A stretch of DNA of 42,872 bases, from NCBI GenBank assembly GCA_034428935.1, contig DAOUHB010000074.1, positions 1 to 42,872 on the forward strand, in the 5' to 3' direction. The DNA comes from JAAYZQ01 sp034428935. Its GTDB lineage: Bacteria > Chloroflexota > Anaerolineae > JAAYZQ01. Position 1 is the first letter of the stretch. Each line of letters begins with the position of its first letter. Below are positions 1 to 7,626 of the stretch, one piece after another. The notes beneath the pieces were generated by a model, which was not told where the DNA came from, made no database searches, and worked only from the letters and a program-made list of their open reading frames with translations. The position numbers were made by a program, and so were the translations under genes.

Positions 1-529
1 GGTGGCCCCGATCCGCGCGCAGCCAGGCGAGGCCGGTGGACACCAGGCGACCCAGGTCGGCCGGGGAGCGGGGAGGCCAATGCGGCAGGCGGAGGGCGAA
101 ATCCCAGAGGGCGTCGGCCGTGGCCTCCTGCCAGCGCCAGAAGGGCTCGGAACCGGGAAAGGCCCGCCGCCGCTCATTCCAGCGCTCCTCGCCGGTGCGG
201 CGCGCCACGGCCTGGCCCCCCGGCAGGTGCACGACCATGGCCGGGTCCGCCGGGCGAATGGGCCAGAGGTCGATGCCCGTGGCCCGGCCCAGGAGGTCCA
301 TGGGGCCCCCCGGATAAAAGCCGGCAGCCAGGGTGGCGCCAGCGTCAAAGCGGTAGCCCTTGTGGTAAAAGGTCGCCGCGCAGCCGCCGGCATAGACGTG
401 GGCCTCCAGGACCGTGACGTCCAGGCCGGCGCGGGCGAGGAGCGCCGCGGCCGTCAGCCCGCCGACGCCGGCCCCGACGACCACCACCCGGGCGAGGCCA
501 GGGGAGGTCGCCCGCAGCCCCGGGGTCAT
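1..529 (-). CDS. FAD-dependent oxidoreductase, CrtI/phytoene desaturase-like (3' end outside window)
   Basis: The first 176 residues of a flavoprotein are visible; the gene runs off the left edge. A dinucleotide-binding fold starts at about residue 15 with the fingerprint G19-A-G21-V-G-G24 and an acidic Glu42 at the end of strand 2 (VTVLEA), followed by a GG-C-A-A-T segment and an FDAGAT motif as seen in CrtI-type carotenoid desaturases and related amine-oxidase-fold enzymes. The start codon overlaps the stop of the upstream SDR gene in an ATGA arrangement, so the two are translationally coupled. The upstream MerR-B12 regulator supports a light-linked role in carotenoid or lipid modification, but the substrate cannot be read from the sequence. 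The FAD-binding call is firm; the desaturase assignment is an inference. Confidence 0.8.
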   Translation of the reverse strand, partial: MTPGLRATSPGLARVVVVGAGVGGLTAAALLARAGLDVTVLEAHVYAGGCAATFYHKGYRFDAGATLAAGFYPGGPMDLLGRATGIDLWPIRPADPAMVVHLPGGQAVARRTGEERWNERRRAFPGSEPFWRWQEATADALWDFALRLPHWPPRSPADLGRLVSTGLAWLRADRGH

Positions 530-1452
530 CGCAAGACGTCTTGCAGGGCCGGCTCCAGCGCCGGGAAGCGAAAGCGAAGGCCCAGGTCCAGGAGCTTCTG
601 GGGGCTGGCCCTCTGGCCTTCCAGCACGACGGACGCCACCTCGCCCACCAGCAGCCTCAGGGCAAAGGCGGGGACAGGGATGAGGGCGGGCCGTCGCAGC
701 ACGCGGCCCAGGGTGCGGGCCAGCTCGGCATAGGTTACAGGCTCGGGCGCCACGAGGTTAAAGGCCCCGCGGGCGTCCGGGTGCTCTACCAGGAAGCGGA
801 CGGCGCTGATAAGGTCGGCCGGGTGGATCCAGGACAGGTACTGGCGGCCGCTGCCCAGGCGCCCGCCGACAAAGAAGCGAAAGGGGGTGACAAAGCGGGG
901 CAGGGCTCCCTCCCGGGCGTCCAGGACCGCCCCGGTGCGGAGCACGATGCGGCGCACGCCCATCTCTTCCACGGGCTGGGTGGACGGCTCCCAATCCTCG
1001 GCTGCCAGGCGGGCCAGGAAATCGTCGCCCGGGCTCGAATCCTCGTCGAGGCACTCGTCGCCCCGGTCGCCATAGTACCCCACCCCCGAGGACTGGACGA
1101 CGACCGCCGGCTTGACGGCTGCCCGGCGCACGGCATCAACCACGGCCCGGCCCGCGTTCAGCCGACTGTCGCGGATGGCGGCCTTTCTCTCGGCGGTCCA
1201 GCGGCTGGGCAGGAGCCCGCCCCCCGCCAGGTTGGTCCCGGCAAGGTTCACGATACAGTCCGCTCCGTCGGCCAGCGCACCCCAGCCCTCGGCCGTGCGG
1301 CCATCCCAGCCCACGGCGCGCACGTTGCGCGGCAGGCCCGCCGCCTTCTGTGGCGAGCGGGTGAGCACGATCGCTTCGTGGCCGTCGTGGGCCAGGTTAG
1401 CGGCCAGGGCCCGGCCGATGAGACCGGTACCACCGGTGATGATCCAACGCAT
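526..1452 (-). CDS. TIGR01777 family NAD(P)-dependent epimerase-like protein (SDR39U1/YfcH type)
   Basis: A 308-residue extended SDR protein. The N-terminal cofactor loop is T6-G-G-T-G-L-I-G13, and SSGVGYYGDRGDE near residue 130 is typical of the TIGR01777 group, whose reaction is not well defined. The C-terminal part resembles the DUF1731 tail of the same family. The ATG at 1452 is preferred over an upstream in-frame start because GGAGG lies five bases before it. It is the middle gene of a leftward set: 51 bp after the MerR-B12 regulator, and overlapping the start of the CrtI-like gene by four bases. Members of this family are often found beside photolyase and LitR/CarH-type genes, which fits the neighbourhood. 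Confidence 0.9.
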   Translation of the reverse strand: MRWIITGGTGLIGRALAANLAHDGHEAIVLTRSPQKAAGLPRNVRAVGWDGRTAEGWGALADGADCIVNLAGTNLAGGGLLPSRWTAERKAAIRDSRLNAGRAVVDAVRRAAVKPAVVVQSSGVGYYGDRGDECLDEDSSPGDDFLARLAAEDWEPSTQPVEEMGVRRIVLRTGAVLDAREGALPRFVTPFRFFVGGRLGSGRQYLSWIHPADLISAVRFLVEHPDARGAFNLVAPEPVTYAELARTLGRVLRRPALIPVPAFALRLLVGEVASVVLEGQRASPQKLLDLGLRFRFPALEPALQDVLR

Positions 1453-1503
1453 TTTGTCCTCCACAAATCTGTCCCGCGTCACGCCCGCAGCGGGGAGGCG
1501 GGG

Positions 1504-2448
1504 CTACCGGGCGGCCGGCCCTTCGAGGAGCGCATCGATGGCCGGCAGCGCCTGGTCCACCGTCTCTCCCAAAAAGTGCCCGGCCACTTGCTGCCGCAGA
1601 TGGGGCTCGAGATTAAAGATACGGCCTCCGAAGCCAACCCGCGCCTCGGCCCGCTGCAAGGCCGCGGCCATGTCCTGCAGCGTGGCCGCCGTGTCCTCCA
1701 GTTGGGCGGCCAGGACGACGAGCCGCGGCCTGGCGGCCCGCACCAGGGCTTCCAGCCGTTCGACCGGCACGTTGGCGCCCAGGTAGAGCACCTCGCGCCC
1801 CCGGCGGCGCAGCAGGAAGGTGAGGGCCAGCAGGCTAATGACGTGTTCCTCGCGGGGCGGGCAGGCGACCACGATGCGCCCGGCGAGGGTGGGAGGCGCA
1901 GCGCCCATGATCAGCGCCTGCAGGCGCCGGACGGTGAGGCCGGAGCAAAAGTGCTCCTGTTGCACGGTGATCTCGCCGGCAGCCCACGCATCGCCAATGT
2001 GCGACGCAGCCCTGAGCAGCAGCTCCAGGACAACGGTCTCGGGCGGGTAGAGGGCAAAGGCCTGGACCAACACCTGTTCGGCCCGGCGCTCGTCATAGGC
2101 CAGGCAGGCAGCCGTCCATTCCTGGCGCAGCTCGGCCACCGTTGCGCCCTCCACGTGCACCGGCGCCGGCGGAGCTGCCTCGGGAGGGGAATCGCCCAGT
2201 GGATCGCGGCCCTGGGCAAGGAGCTGCTGCCAGAGGTCCACGGCCCGGCTGATGCTCAGCCCTTCCTCCTGGCGAGCCACGAGCCACTTGATGGTCTCGA
2301 TCTCGCGCTCCGAGTAGAGACGATGGCCCCCCTCGCTCCGCCTCGGGCTCGGCAGCCCGTAGCGCCTTTCCCAGGCACGCAGCGTGTCGGCCTTGAGCCC
2401 GGTTTGTTTGAGTACAGCCTTGAGGTTGTAGTAAGCTTCTTTCTGCAT
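1504..2448 (-). CDS. MerR-family regulator with B12-binding domain (CarH/LitR-like photoreceptor)
   Basis: A 314-residue regulator: MerR-type winged helix in residues 5-75 (YNLKAVLKQTGLKADTLRAW, ERRYGLPSPRR, GGHRLYS), a helical B12-binding cap in about 105-185 and a Rossmann-like cobalamin domain after that. It carries W155-x9-E165-H166, the W-x9-E-H signature of CarH proteins that bind adenosylcobalamin and release DNA in light. A likely lower-ligand histidine lies in PPREEH, although the usual DxHxxG is altered to ExHxxS. The ATG at 2448 fits the family N terminus; it has no Shine-Dalgarno and lies about where transcription should begin, so the mRNA may be leaderless. It probably represses its own operon, including the CrtI-like gene. 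B12 binding is well supported; light sensing is an inference. Confidence 0.9.
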   Translation of the reverse strand: MQKEAYYNLKAVLKQTGLKADTLRAWERRYGLPSPRRSEGGHRLYSEREIETIKWLVARQEEGLSISRAVDLWQQLLAQGRDPLGDSPPEAAPPAPVHVEGATVAELRQEWTAACLAYDERRAEQVLVQAFALYPPETVVLELLLRAASHIGDAWAAGEITVQQEHFCSGLTVRRLQALIMGAAPPTLAGRIVVACPPREEHVISLLALTFLLRRRGREVLYLGANVPVERLEALVRAARPRLVVLAAQLEDTAATLQDMAAALQRAEARVGFGGRIFNLEPHLRQQVAGHFLGETVDQALPAIDALLEGPAAR

Positions 2449-2457
2449 AGCAGCGCC

Positions 2458-2486
2458 ATGGTAGCACATTGTCCTGGTTTTGTCAA
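2458..2486 (-). promoter_or_regulatory. Promoter of the MerR-B12 operon
   Basis: Reading leftwards, TTGACA (2486-2481), a 17-bp spacer and TACCAT (2463-2458). The expected start of transcription is at or next to the ATG at 2448, which implies a leaderless or nearly leaderless message. The -35 box lies inside the palindrome at 2482-2495. Confidence 0.55.
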
Positions 2487-2495
2487 ATATTTGAC
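2482..2495. promoter_or_regulatory. Perfect 14-bp palindrome, candidate MerR-B12 operator
   Basis: GTCAAATATTTGAC is a perfect inverted repeat. It overlaps the -35 box of the leftward regulator promoter and lies 30 bp upstream of the -35 box of the rightward lipoprotein promoter. That is where a repressor could block the regulator operon and perhaps affect the divergent gene. Confidence 0.5.
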
Positions 2496-2525
2496 CAGGC
2501 AGGCTTGTTAAGAACGCGTTAGAAC

Positions 2526-2554
2526 TTGACACGGGCCCGGCACGCCTGTAGACT
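2526..2554 (+). promoter_or_regulatory. Sigma-70-type promoter of the lipoprotein gene
   Basis: TTGACA (2526-2531), a 17-bp spacer and TAGACT (2549-2554). The same -35/17/-10 combination drives ftsH at 11589-11617. The predicted leader before the ATG at 2629 is about 70 nt. Confidence 0.6.
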
Positions 2555-2628
2555 GCTGCCAACGATGGAACCTTTTGCGCCACAGCACGTCGAAAAGGGT
2601 GAAACCGAACGCGTAAGGAGAAGGCGTC

Positions 2629-3078
2629 ATGTCAAACGGGAAATACTGGATTCTTGTACTGGGACTCGTCTCTCTGCTGGCCCTGGCGGGCTGCGGGCCC
2701 GCGGCCGAGCCGACGGCCACACCGCCGGCAGGCCAGGGCGAGGTTATCCGCGGCGAAGCTACGGTGGAAGGCATCGACGTGCTGATCATGGAGTCGTTCC
2801 CGGTGCAGGTGAACGCCGTGGTGCGGGGCACCCTGGGGGATGGCTGCACGACGCTGGACCCGGTGACCACTACCCGGGAGGGGAACACCTTCCGCATCCG
2901 GCTCACAACCCAGAGGCCGGCCGAGGCCGTCTGCACCCTGGCCCTGGAGGCCTTTGAAGAGGTGGTATCGCTGGACGTGCTGGGCCTGCCGGCGGGCGTC
3001 TACACGGTGGACGCCAACGGCGTGACCGAGACCTTTGAGCTGGCCATCGACAACGTCCCGGCCGAGCCCGCGCCGTAG
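2629..3078 (+). CDS. Small secreted lipoprotein of unknown function
   Basis: A 149-residue protein with a short N terminus, a hydrophobic stretch (WILVLGLVSLLALAG) and a lipobox LALAGC with the acceptor cysteine near residue 23, followed by a Pro/Thr/Ala-rich tether. The mature part (about 40-145) looks like one beta-sandwich with two cysteines (GDGCTT and AVCTL) that could form a disulfide. An AAGGAG ribosome site lies before the ATG, and the gene has its own consensus promoter. It diverges from the MerR-B12 operon and may share its operator. I do not recognise a named family; similar short lipoproteins occur in Chloroflexota, but that is a memory-level impression. Confidence 0.75.
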   Translation: MSNGKYWILVLGLVSLLALAGCGPAAEPTATPPAGQGEVIRGEATVEGIDVLIMESFPVQVNAVVRGTLGDGCTTLDPVTTTREGNTFRIRLTTQRPAEAVCTLALEAFEEVVSLDVLGLPAGVYTVDANGVTETFELAIDNVPAEPAP

Positions 3079-3098
3079 CAGGTTGCCTGAGAGGGTTC

Positions 3099-3143
3099 GT
3101 AGTAACGGCTTTAGCCGTGCAAAAACGACTGAAGTCGTTACTA
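3099..3143. repeat. Dispersed double-hairpin repeat, copy 1
   Basis: GTAGTAACGG...CGTTACTA encloses two inner hairpins, ACGGCT-TT-AGCCGT and ACGACT-GA-AGTCGT, so the RNA or DNA could fold as a three-way cruciform. A second, nearly identical copy is at 36417-36461, and the flanking GAGAGG(G)TTC is shared. It lies between the lipoprotein and the radical SAM gene and may also end transcription. Confidence 0.85.
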
Positions 3144-3176
3144 TGAGCAAGAATCGTTCTCTTTTCCGGCAGGCTG

Positions 3177-4154
3177 GTGGAAAGCTTTCAGTGGAACGAG
3201 ATGGACGAGTTTGAGCCGGGGTACGTGCACCTGGCGCGCAGCGGCGAGCTGGCACGGCGAGCGGCCGATGCGCGGGAGCTGCTGGCCCGCTGCGAGCTGT
3301 GCCCCCACGGCTGCGGCGTGAATCGCCTGGCGGGCGAGCGGGGCGCCTGCCGCAGCGGCGACCAGCCCCGCGTCTCGAGCTGGAACCTCCACGCCTGGGA
3401 GGAGCCGCCCATCAGCGGCAGCCGGGGCTCGGGCACGATCTTTTTTTCGGGCTGCACCGGCCGCTGCCTCTTCTGTCAGAACTATCCCATCAGCCAGATG
3501 GGCCACGGCCGGGACGTGAGCCCCGCCGGCCTGGCGGGCATGATGTTGGAGCTGCAGCGCAAGGGCGCGCACAACATCAACCTCGTAACGCCCACCCACT
3601 TTCTGCCGGCCATCCTTGCGGCGCTGCCCCCCGCCGTGCGTGGCGGCCTGCGCCTGCCCCTGCTGTACAACACCAGCGGTTACGAGCGGCCCGAGATGCT
3701 GCGCCTGCTGGAGGGCGTGGTCGACCTGTGGCTGCCCGACATGAAATACGCCGACGACGCCGTCGCCCGGCGGCTTTCCGGCTTCAAGGATTATGTAGAG
3801 CACAACCGGAGCGCCCTGCTCGAGATCTACCGGCAGGTGGGCGATGAGCTGGTCCTGGACGGCGACGGCCTGGCCCGCCGGGGCCTCATCGTGCGCCACA
3901 TGGTGCTGCCCGGGGGCCTGGCGGGCACCGGCGAGGTGCTGCGCTGGATCGCGGCTGAGCTGTCGCCCCGGGTGCACATCAGCCTCATGGATCAGTACTT
4001 TCCCGCCCACCGCGCCCTGGACGACCCCCTGCTCAACCGCAAGGTCACCCCGGAAGAGTACGAAGAGGCCCTGGAGGCCCTGGACGCCGCCGGGCTGGAG
4101 AACGGCTGGTGCCAGGACACGGGCGAGGAGTGGTCAGATCCCGGCAAGGCCTGA
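3177..4154 (+). CDS. Radical SAM protein, PflX/COG1313 family
   Basis: A 325-residue radical SAM enzyme related to pyruvate formate-lyase activating enzymes. The cluster motif C-T-G-R-C-L-F-C near residue 92-99 (FFSGCTGRCLFCQN) coordinates the 4Fe-4S/SAM centre. An upstream CELCPHGCGVNR with a later Cys (GACRSG) is the extra N-terminal cysteine set typical of the PflX group. It is normally a stand-alone protein whose substrate is unknown; no glycyl-radical partner is encoded nearby. The GTG at 3177 is an uncertain start: an ATG at 3201 is also possible and neither has a strong ribosome site. It converges on the ATPase/propeller gene at 4294. Confidence 0.85.
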   Translation: MESFQWNEMDEFEPGYVHLARSGELARRAADARELLARCELCPHGCGVNRLAGERGACRSGDQPRVSSWNLHAWEEPPISGSRGSGTIFFSGCTGRCLFCQNYPISQMGHGRDVSPAGLAGMMLELQRKGAHNINLVTPTHFLPAILAALPPAVRGGLRLPLLYNTSGYERPEMLRLLEGVVDLWLPDMKYADDAVARRLSGFKDYVEHNRSALLEIYRQVGDELVLDGDGLARRGLIVRHMVLPGGLAGTGEVLRWIAAELSPRVHISLMDQYFPAHRALDDPLLNRKVTPEEYEEALEALDAAGLENGWCQDTGEEWSDPGKA

Positions 4155-4204
4155 CATCCACAACAAGCAGGCGCCAGGCGTTGAAATGCCAGGCTGATAT
4201 CGAA

Positions 4205-4286
4205 AACCGGTTGAAACGGTTCTCACGCGCCAAAGCTGAACCCGTCTTTAACGGGTTTATGGTTTCAGACGCCGGTTTCAACCGGC
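4205..4286. repeat. Cluster of short palindromes between convergent genes
   Basis: Three small inverted repeats lie in the 139-bp gap between the ends of two convergent genes: AACCGGTT (4205-4212), AACCCGT/ACGGGTT (4239-4257) and GCCGGTT-TC-AACCGGC (4271-4286). They could act as bidirectional terminators or be remnants of a dispersed REP-like element. No long T-run follows. Confidence 0.5.
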
Positions 4287-4293
4287 GGCCCGG

Positions 4294-6636
4294 TCACGGC
4301 CGCCAGGCCGGAACCTGGTCGTTGGTGTCCTCCCCGGTCAGCTTGACGACGTTCGAGCCATCGGCGGCCATGGCATAGATGTCCCACTCGCCGTCCATGT
4401 CCGAGTAGAAGGCGATGCGGCTGCCGTCGGGCGACCAGGTGGGGCCGTGCTCGCTGGAAAAGGGGGCGTTGCTGACGTTGACCGGCTCGCCGCCGGTCAC
4501 GGAAACGATCATGATCTCGGCATAGCCCTCGCGCAGGCTCTCGAAGGCGATGCGGCTGCCGTCGGGCGACCAGGCAGGGTTGGTATCGTCGGCGGGATGG
4601 TCGGTCAGGCGCAGCAGGTTCCCCCCGTCGCGATCCATGGTATAGATCTCCCAGTTTCCATCGCGCTTGCTGGCAAAGGCGATGCGGCTGCCATCGGGCG
4701 ACCACGACGGCGACAGGTCTGAGGCGTCCTCCCACCAGGTGAGGCGCCGCACGTCGCTGCCGTCGGCCCGCATCACGTACAGCTCCCAGTAGAGGGCGTC
4801 GCGCAGCGAGGCAAAGGCGATCCACTGGCCGTCGGGCGACCAGGCGGGCGAGTGGTCCTTGGCCTCGTCCAGGGTCAGGTTGACGGCGTTGCTCCCGTCG
4901 AGATCCACGAGCCACAGATCCGAGAAGCCGCTGCGATCGGAGACGAGGACGAGGCGGGAGCCGTCGGGAGACCAGGCGGGCGGCGCCAGGAAGCCCGACT
5001 GGCCCGACGTGACAACCGTCCGGTGTCCGCCGTCGCTGTCGACGACGACCAGCGACCAGGCGTTCTCGCCCTGGGCCCGTGACTGGTAGGCGATGGCGGG
5101 GACGGGGCGCGCCAGGACGACGGGCGGCGTGGGCGTGGGTGTGTTCGTGGGCCCGGGCACTGCGGTGGCCGAAGGCAGGGCTGCCGGGAGGGTGGTAGGC
5201 CCGCCGGTGGGCAGCGAGGGCGTGCCGGTGGTGATGGCTGCCATGGGCGTCCGGGCCGCGCCGGAAGTGGGCGTCGCCGTGCCCCCCGGCTCTCCGCGGA
5301 ACAGGCTGAATCCCAACAGGACCACCAACACCAGGCCGCCCAGGGCAGCGGGAGCCATCCAGACCAGGTTCCGCCGGCGTGTCCGGACCGGCGCCGCCTC
5401 CGCCTGTTCCTCAGGTTCCTCCTCGCGGGGCGGGGCCGGGGACTGCCGCACGCCGCCGGGGGCCAGCCTGGACACCTGCCGGGAAGCGGCCGGCCGTTCT
5501 GGCACGACCTTCCAGCGCGTGCTGCGGGCCACCTGGCGCAGGTCGAGGCGCTCGGCCAGCCAGTCGCGAAGGAGGGCCACGCGAAAGCGATAGGTCAGGG
5601 CTCCCAATCGCTCCACGATGCCCCGCAGGGCCAGGTGATCCAGGGCGGCGGCCACCTGCCCCCGCTCCGGGCGCGCACCGGCCTTGATCAGGATGGTGCG
5701 CACCTCCTGGATGGTGGCCACTCCCCGGGCTCCCTTCAGGGAGGCCAGGGCGGCCAGGGCCGCCTGTTCGGCCGGCGTCGATTCGTCCCACACCTGGCGG
5801 AAATCCGCAATCTCGCGGCCCACGAGGTCGGCGACGACGAGGTCGATGTCGTGCAGGTTGACCCAGCCTGCCGGGGCGCACCGGTTATAGACCTCGAAGC
5901 AAACAAGGTGCAAATAGTAGGGCTGGCCGGACGCGATCTCGATGACCCGCCGCGGCACGCCGTAATCGTACGTCAGAACGCCATCCACGGGCCAGGTGAT
6001 GAGGCGCGAGGCCTCCTCGCTGTTCAGGACGCCGAGGGTGTAGGTTACAGAGCCGGCCAGGAGATGCGGGTAGCTGCGCACCAGGTCCTCCTGGGCAGCC
6101 AGATCGCAGGTGAGGACAAACGAAATGCGCTCGTCGCGGTCCCGCCAATCCGCCAGGATGGACGTCAAGCCCTCGAGGGTGCCATCGGGCAGGTCGGCCA
6201 GGCAGTGCAAGTCGTCCAGGAGGATCACCACGGACCGCTCGCCCAGCGCCTCCCGAAGGGCAGGCCAGAAGGTGCCGACGAGCTGCCCGGTCCGCCCCTC
6301 GAAGGCCGGCCACTCGGGCGCCGGAAGCTCCCGGGCCAGGTGGCCGCCGAGCTCTGCCGACAGGGCGCCGGCCAGGCGCCACAGCAGCCAGTCGAGGGTG
6401 CGGGCATTCTCTTCCCGGAGGTCGAGGCGCACGGTCAGCAGCTCGGGGGGCAGGTGGTGGGGGAGCTGGCGCAACAGCGATGACTTGCCCATGCGCGGCG
6501 CCGACGCGACCAGCAGGACGCGCCGGCCCTTGACAAGGTGCTCGCCGATGGACACAAGAAGCTCGCGGCGGCCAAAGAACAGGTCAGGATTGTCTACCGG
6601 CTGGCCAGGTATGTATGGATTTGCGTTGTCTGGCAT
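4294..6636 (-). CDS. AAA-type ATPase, membrane helix and TolB-like beta-propeller fusion
   Basis: A 780-residue three-part protein. Residues 18-330 form an AAA_16/STAND-like ATPase: FFGRREL, a Walker A variant A-P-R-M-G50-K51-S52 (first Gly replaced by Ser) and Walker B VVILLDDLH near 155. Residues 331-400 resemble a winged helix. One membrane span lies near 423-446, followed by a Thr/Pro-rich linker. The rest holds five complete W-S-P-D-G repeats (PD40/TolB blades) and a final strand that may close a six-bladed propeller. ATPase inside and propeller outside is the simplest topology, suggesting transmembrane sensing or assembly. The ligand is unknown. The ATG at 6636 lacks a clear ribosome site. 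It is monocistronic, with its own extended -10 promoter. Confidence 0.88.
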   Translation of the reverse strand: MPDNANPYIPGQPVDNPDLFFGRRELLVSIGEHLVKGRRVLLVASAPRMGKSSLLRQLPHHLPPELLTVRLDLREENARTLDWLLWRLAGALSAELGGHLARELPAPEWPAFEGRTGQLVGTFWPALREALGERSVVILLDDLHCLADLPDGTLEGLTSILADWRDRDERISFVLTCDLAAQEDLVRSYPHLLAGSVTYTLGVLNSEEASRLITWPVDGVLTYDYGVPRRVIEIASGQPYYLHLVCFEVYNRCAPAGWVNLHDIDLVVADLVGREIADFRQVWDESTPAEQAALAALASLKGARGVATIQEVRTILIKAGARPERGQVAAALDHLALRGIVERLGALTYRFRVALLRDWLAERLDLRQVARSTRWKVVPERPAASRQVSRLAPGGVRQSPAPPREEEPEEQAEAAPVRTRRRNLVWMAPAALGGLVLVVLLGFSLFRGEPGGTATPTSGAARTPMAAITTGTPSLPTGGPTTLPAALPSATAVPGPTNTPTPTPPVVLARPVPAIAYQSRAQGENAWSLVVVDSDGGHRTVVTSGQSGFLAPPAWSPDGSRLVLVSDRSGFSDLWLVDLDGSNAVNLTLDEAKDHSPAWSPDGQWIAFASLRDALYWELYVMRADGSDVRRLTWWEDASDLSPSWSPDGSRIAFASKRDGNWEIYTMDRDGGNLLRLTDHPADDTNPAWSPDGSRIAFESLREGYAEIMIVSVTGGEPVNVSNAPFSSEHGPTWSPDGSRIAFYSDMDGEWDIYAMAADGSNVVKLTGEDTNDQVPAWRP

Positions 6637-6690
6637 AGCTGCCTGCGTATAAGGAGTCTCGGGTCCCCAGCACAGAGTTGGACGACCTTG

Positions 6691-6699
6691 ATTATACCA
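6691..6699 (-). promoter_or_regulatory. Extended -10 promoter of the ATPase-propeller gene
   Basis: Reading leftwards, TGGTATAAT is an extended -10 element; the -35 region is poor, as expected for this class. The predicted leader to the ATG at 6636 is about 48 nt. Confidence 0.5.
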
Positions 6700-6804
6700 C
6701 TAATGGGCCAGAGCGCGCAAGTTGCATGCCCTGCGTTTCGGCAGTGCCCCCTCCAGGGGCATTGAACAGCAGTGATAACGGGCTGTAACCGCTGCTTCCC
6801 GAAT

Positions 6805-6833
6805 TTGACAGTTCTCGAGGAGCGGTGTATTAT
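6805..6833 (+). promoter_or_regulatory. Consensus promoter of the cold-shock operon
   Basis: TTGACA (6805-6810), a 17-bp spacer and TATTAT (6828-6833). Transcription should begin near 6840, giving a leader of about 130 nt before the csp start codon. Long 5' leaders are a known feature of csp mRNAs, where they control stability and translation in the cold. The 333-bp stretch from 6637 to 6969 holds only this promoter, the leader and the divergent promoter. Confidence 0.75.
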
Positions 6834-6969
6834 GTACCTTGTAGGATGGAGTAAGAATCTGGTTCGCAAACAGCATCAAGCGCCCAGGCTTACGAGTCTG
6901 GGCGCGATTCGATCCGAGTCCGGCAGCCGTATCTTCCTCCTAACAACAAAATGTACGAAAGGTGTAAAA

Positions 6970-7185
6970 ATGTCTGAACGAGTCACCGGAACGGTCAAGT
7001 GGTTCAATGGAGCCAAGGGCTACGGGTTCATCGAGCAAGAGGGCGGCGGTGACGTGTTTGTCCACTACTCTGCGATCCAGGGCCAGGGGTTCCGCAATCT
7101 CGAGGAGGGGCAAAGCGTAGAATTCAAAGTCGAAGAGGACCAGAAAGGACCGCGGGCAACAGACGTGGTGGTGCTGAGCCACTAA
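6970..7185 (+). CDS. Cold-shock protein (CspA family)
   Basis: A 71-residue single cold-shock domain, the usual family length. RNP1 is K-G-Y-G-F-I and RNP2 is V-F-V-H-Y; the opening TGTVKWFNGAKGYGFI is diagnostic. It binds single-stranded RNA/DNA and acts as an RNA chaperone in the cytoplasm. The ATG at 6970 follows AAAGGTG at good spacing; a longer in-frame extension upstream lies in the mRNA leader and lacks family similarity. The RRM gene follows after 16 bp, so both are likely co-transcribed from the promoter at 6805. Confidence 0.97.
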   Translation: MSERVTGTVKWFNGAKGYGFIEQEGGGDVFVHYSAIQGQGFRNLEEGQSVEFKVEEDQKGPRATDVVVLSH

Positions 7186-7201
7186 AGGAGGAAGAAAGGA
7201 A

Positions 7202-7498
7202 ATGTCGAAAAAGCTGTACGTCGGCAATCTGAGCTACCGGACAACGGAGAACACTTTGCGAACCCTGTTTGCCGAGTTCGGTGAGGTGCAGTCGGTGAAC
7301 GTCATCACCGACCGCGAGACCGGGCGGTCCAAAGGTTTTGCCTTTGTGGAGATGGACTCGGAGCAGACCGCGGCTGCTGCTACCTCTGCCCTCAACGGCA
7401 GGATGGTGGATGACCGCGAGATCCGAGTCGACAAGGCCAAGCCGCAGGCGGACCGCGGAGATCGGCGGCCTGGGGGCAGGCGCCCACAGCGCTGGTAA
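7202..7498 (+). CDS. RRM-domain RNA-binding protein (cold-inducible Rbp type)
   Basis: A 98-residue protein with one RNA recognition motif in residues 3-78: RNP2 is L-Y-V-G-N-L and RNP1 is K-G-F-A-F-V-E-M. The tail is rich in Gly, Arg and Pro, as in the Rbp proteins of cyanobacteria, which are induced by cold. It has an excellent ribosome site (AAAGGAGG) and is the second gene of the csp operon. The joint placement suggests both proteins remodel RNA structure under the same stress. Confidence 0.96.
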   Translation: MSKKLYVGNLSYRTTENTLRTLFAEFGEVQSVNVITDRETGRSKGFAFVEMDSEQTAAAATSALNGRMVDDREIRVDKAKPQADRGDRRPGGRRPQRW

Positions 7499-7510
7499 AG
7501 CCAAATAAGG

Positions 7511-7552
7511 GCCGAGTCGACCGGCGCTGATGTCCAGGCCGGTCGACTCGGC
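7511..7552 (+). terminator. Perfect 15-bp hairpin after the RRM gene
   Basis: GCCGAGTCGACCGGC (7511-7525) and its exact complement (7538-7552) enclose a 12-nt loop. No T-run follows, so it may protect the 3' end or act together with the terminator at 7573-7620. Confidence 0.6.
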
Positions 7553-7572
7553 AACATGCACGATGTGATACG

Positions 7573-7620
7573 AAAGGGGCAGGACCCGCCGCCGGGCAGG
7601 GCCGCGGCCCCTTTTTTTGT
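7573..7620 (+). terminator. Rho-independent terminator of the cold-shock operon
   Basis: AAAGGGGC pairs with GCCCCTTT around an inner GC-rich hairpin and leads into a run of seven or more T. It ends the rightward csp-RRM transcript just before the leftward pheT stop at 7627. Confidence 0.75.
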
Positions 7621-7626
7621 GTTCTC

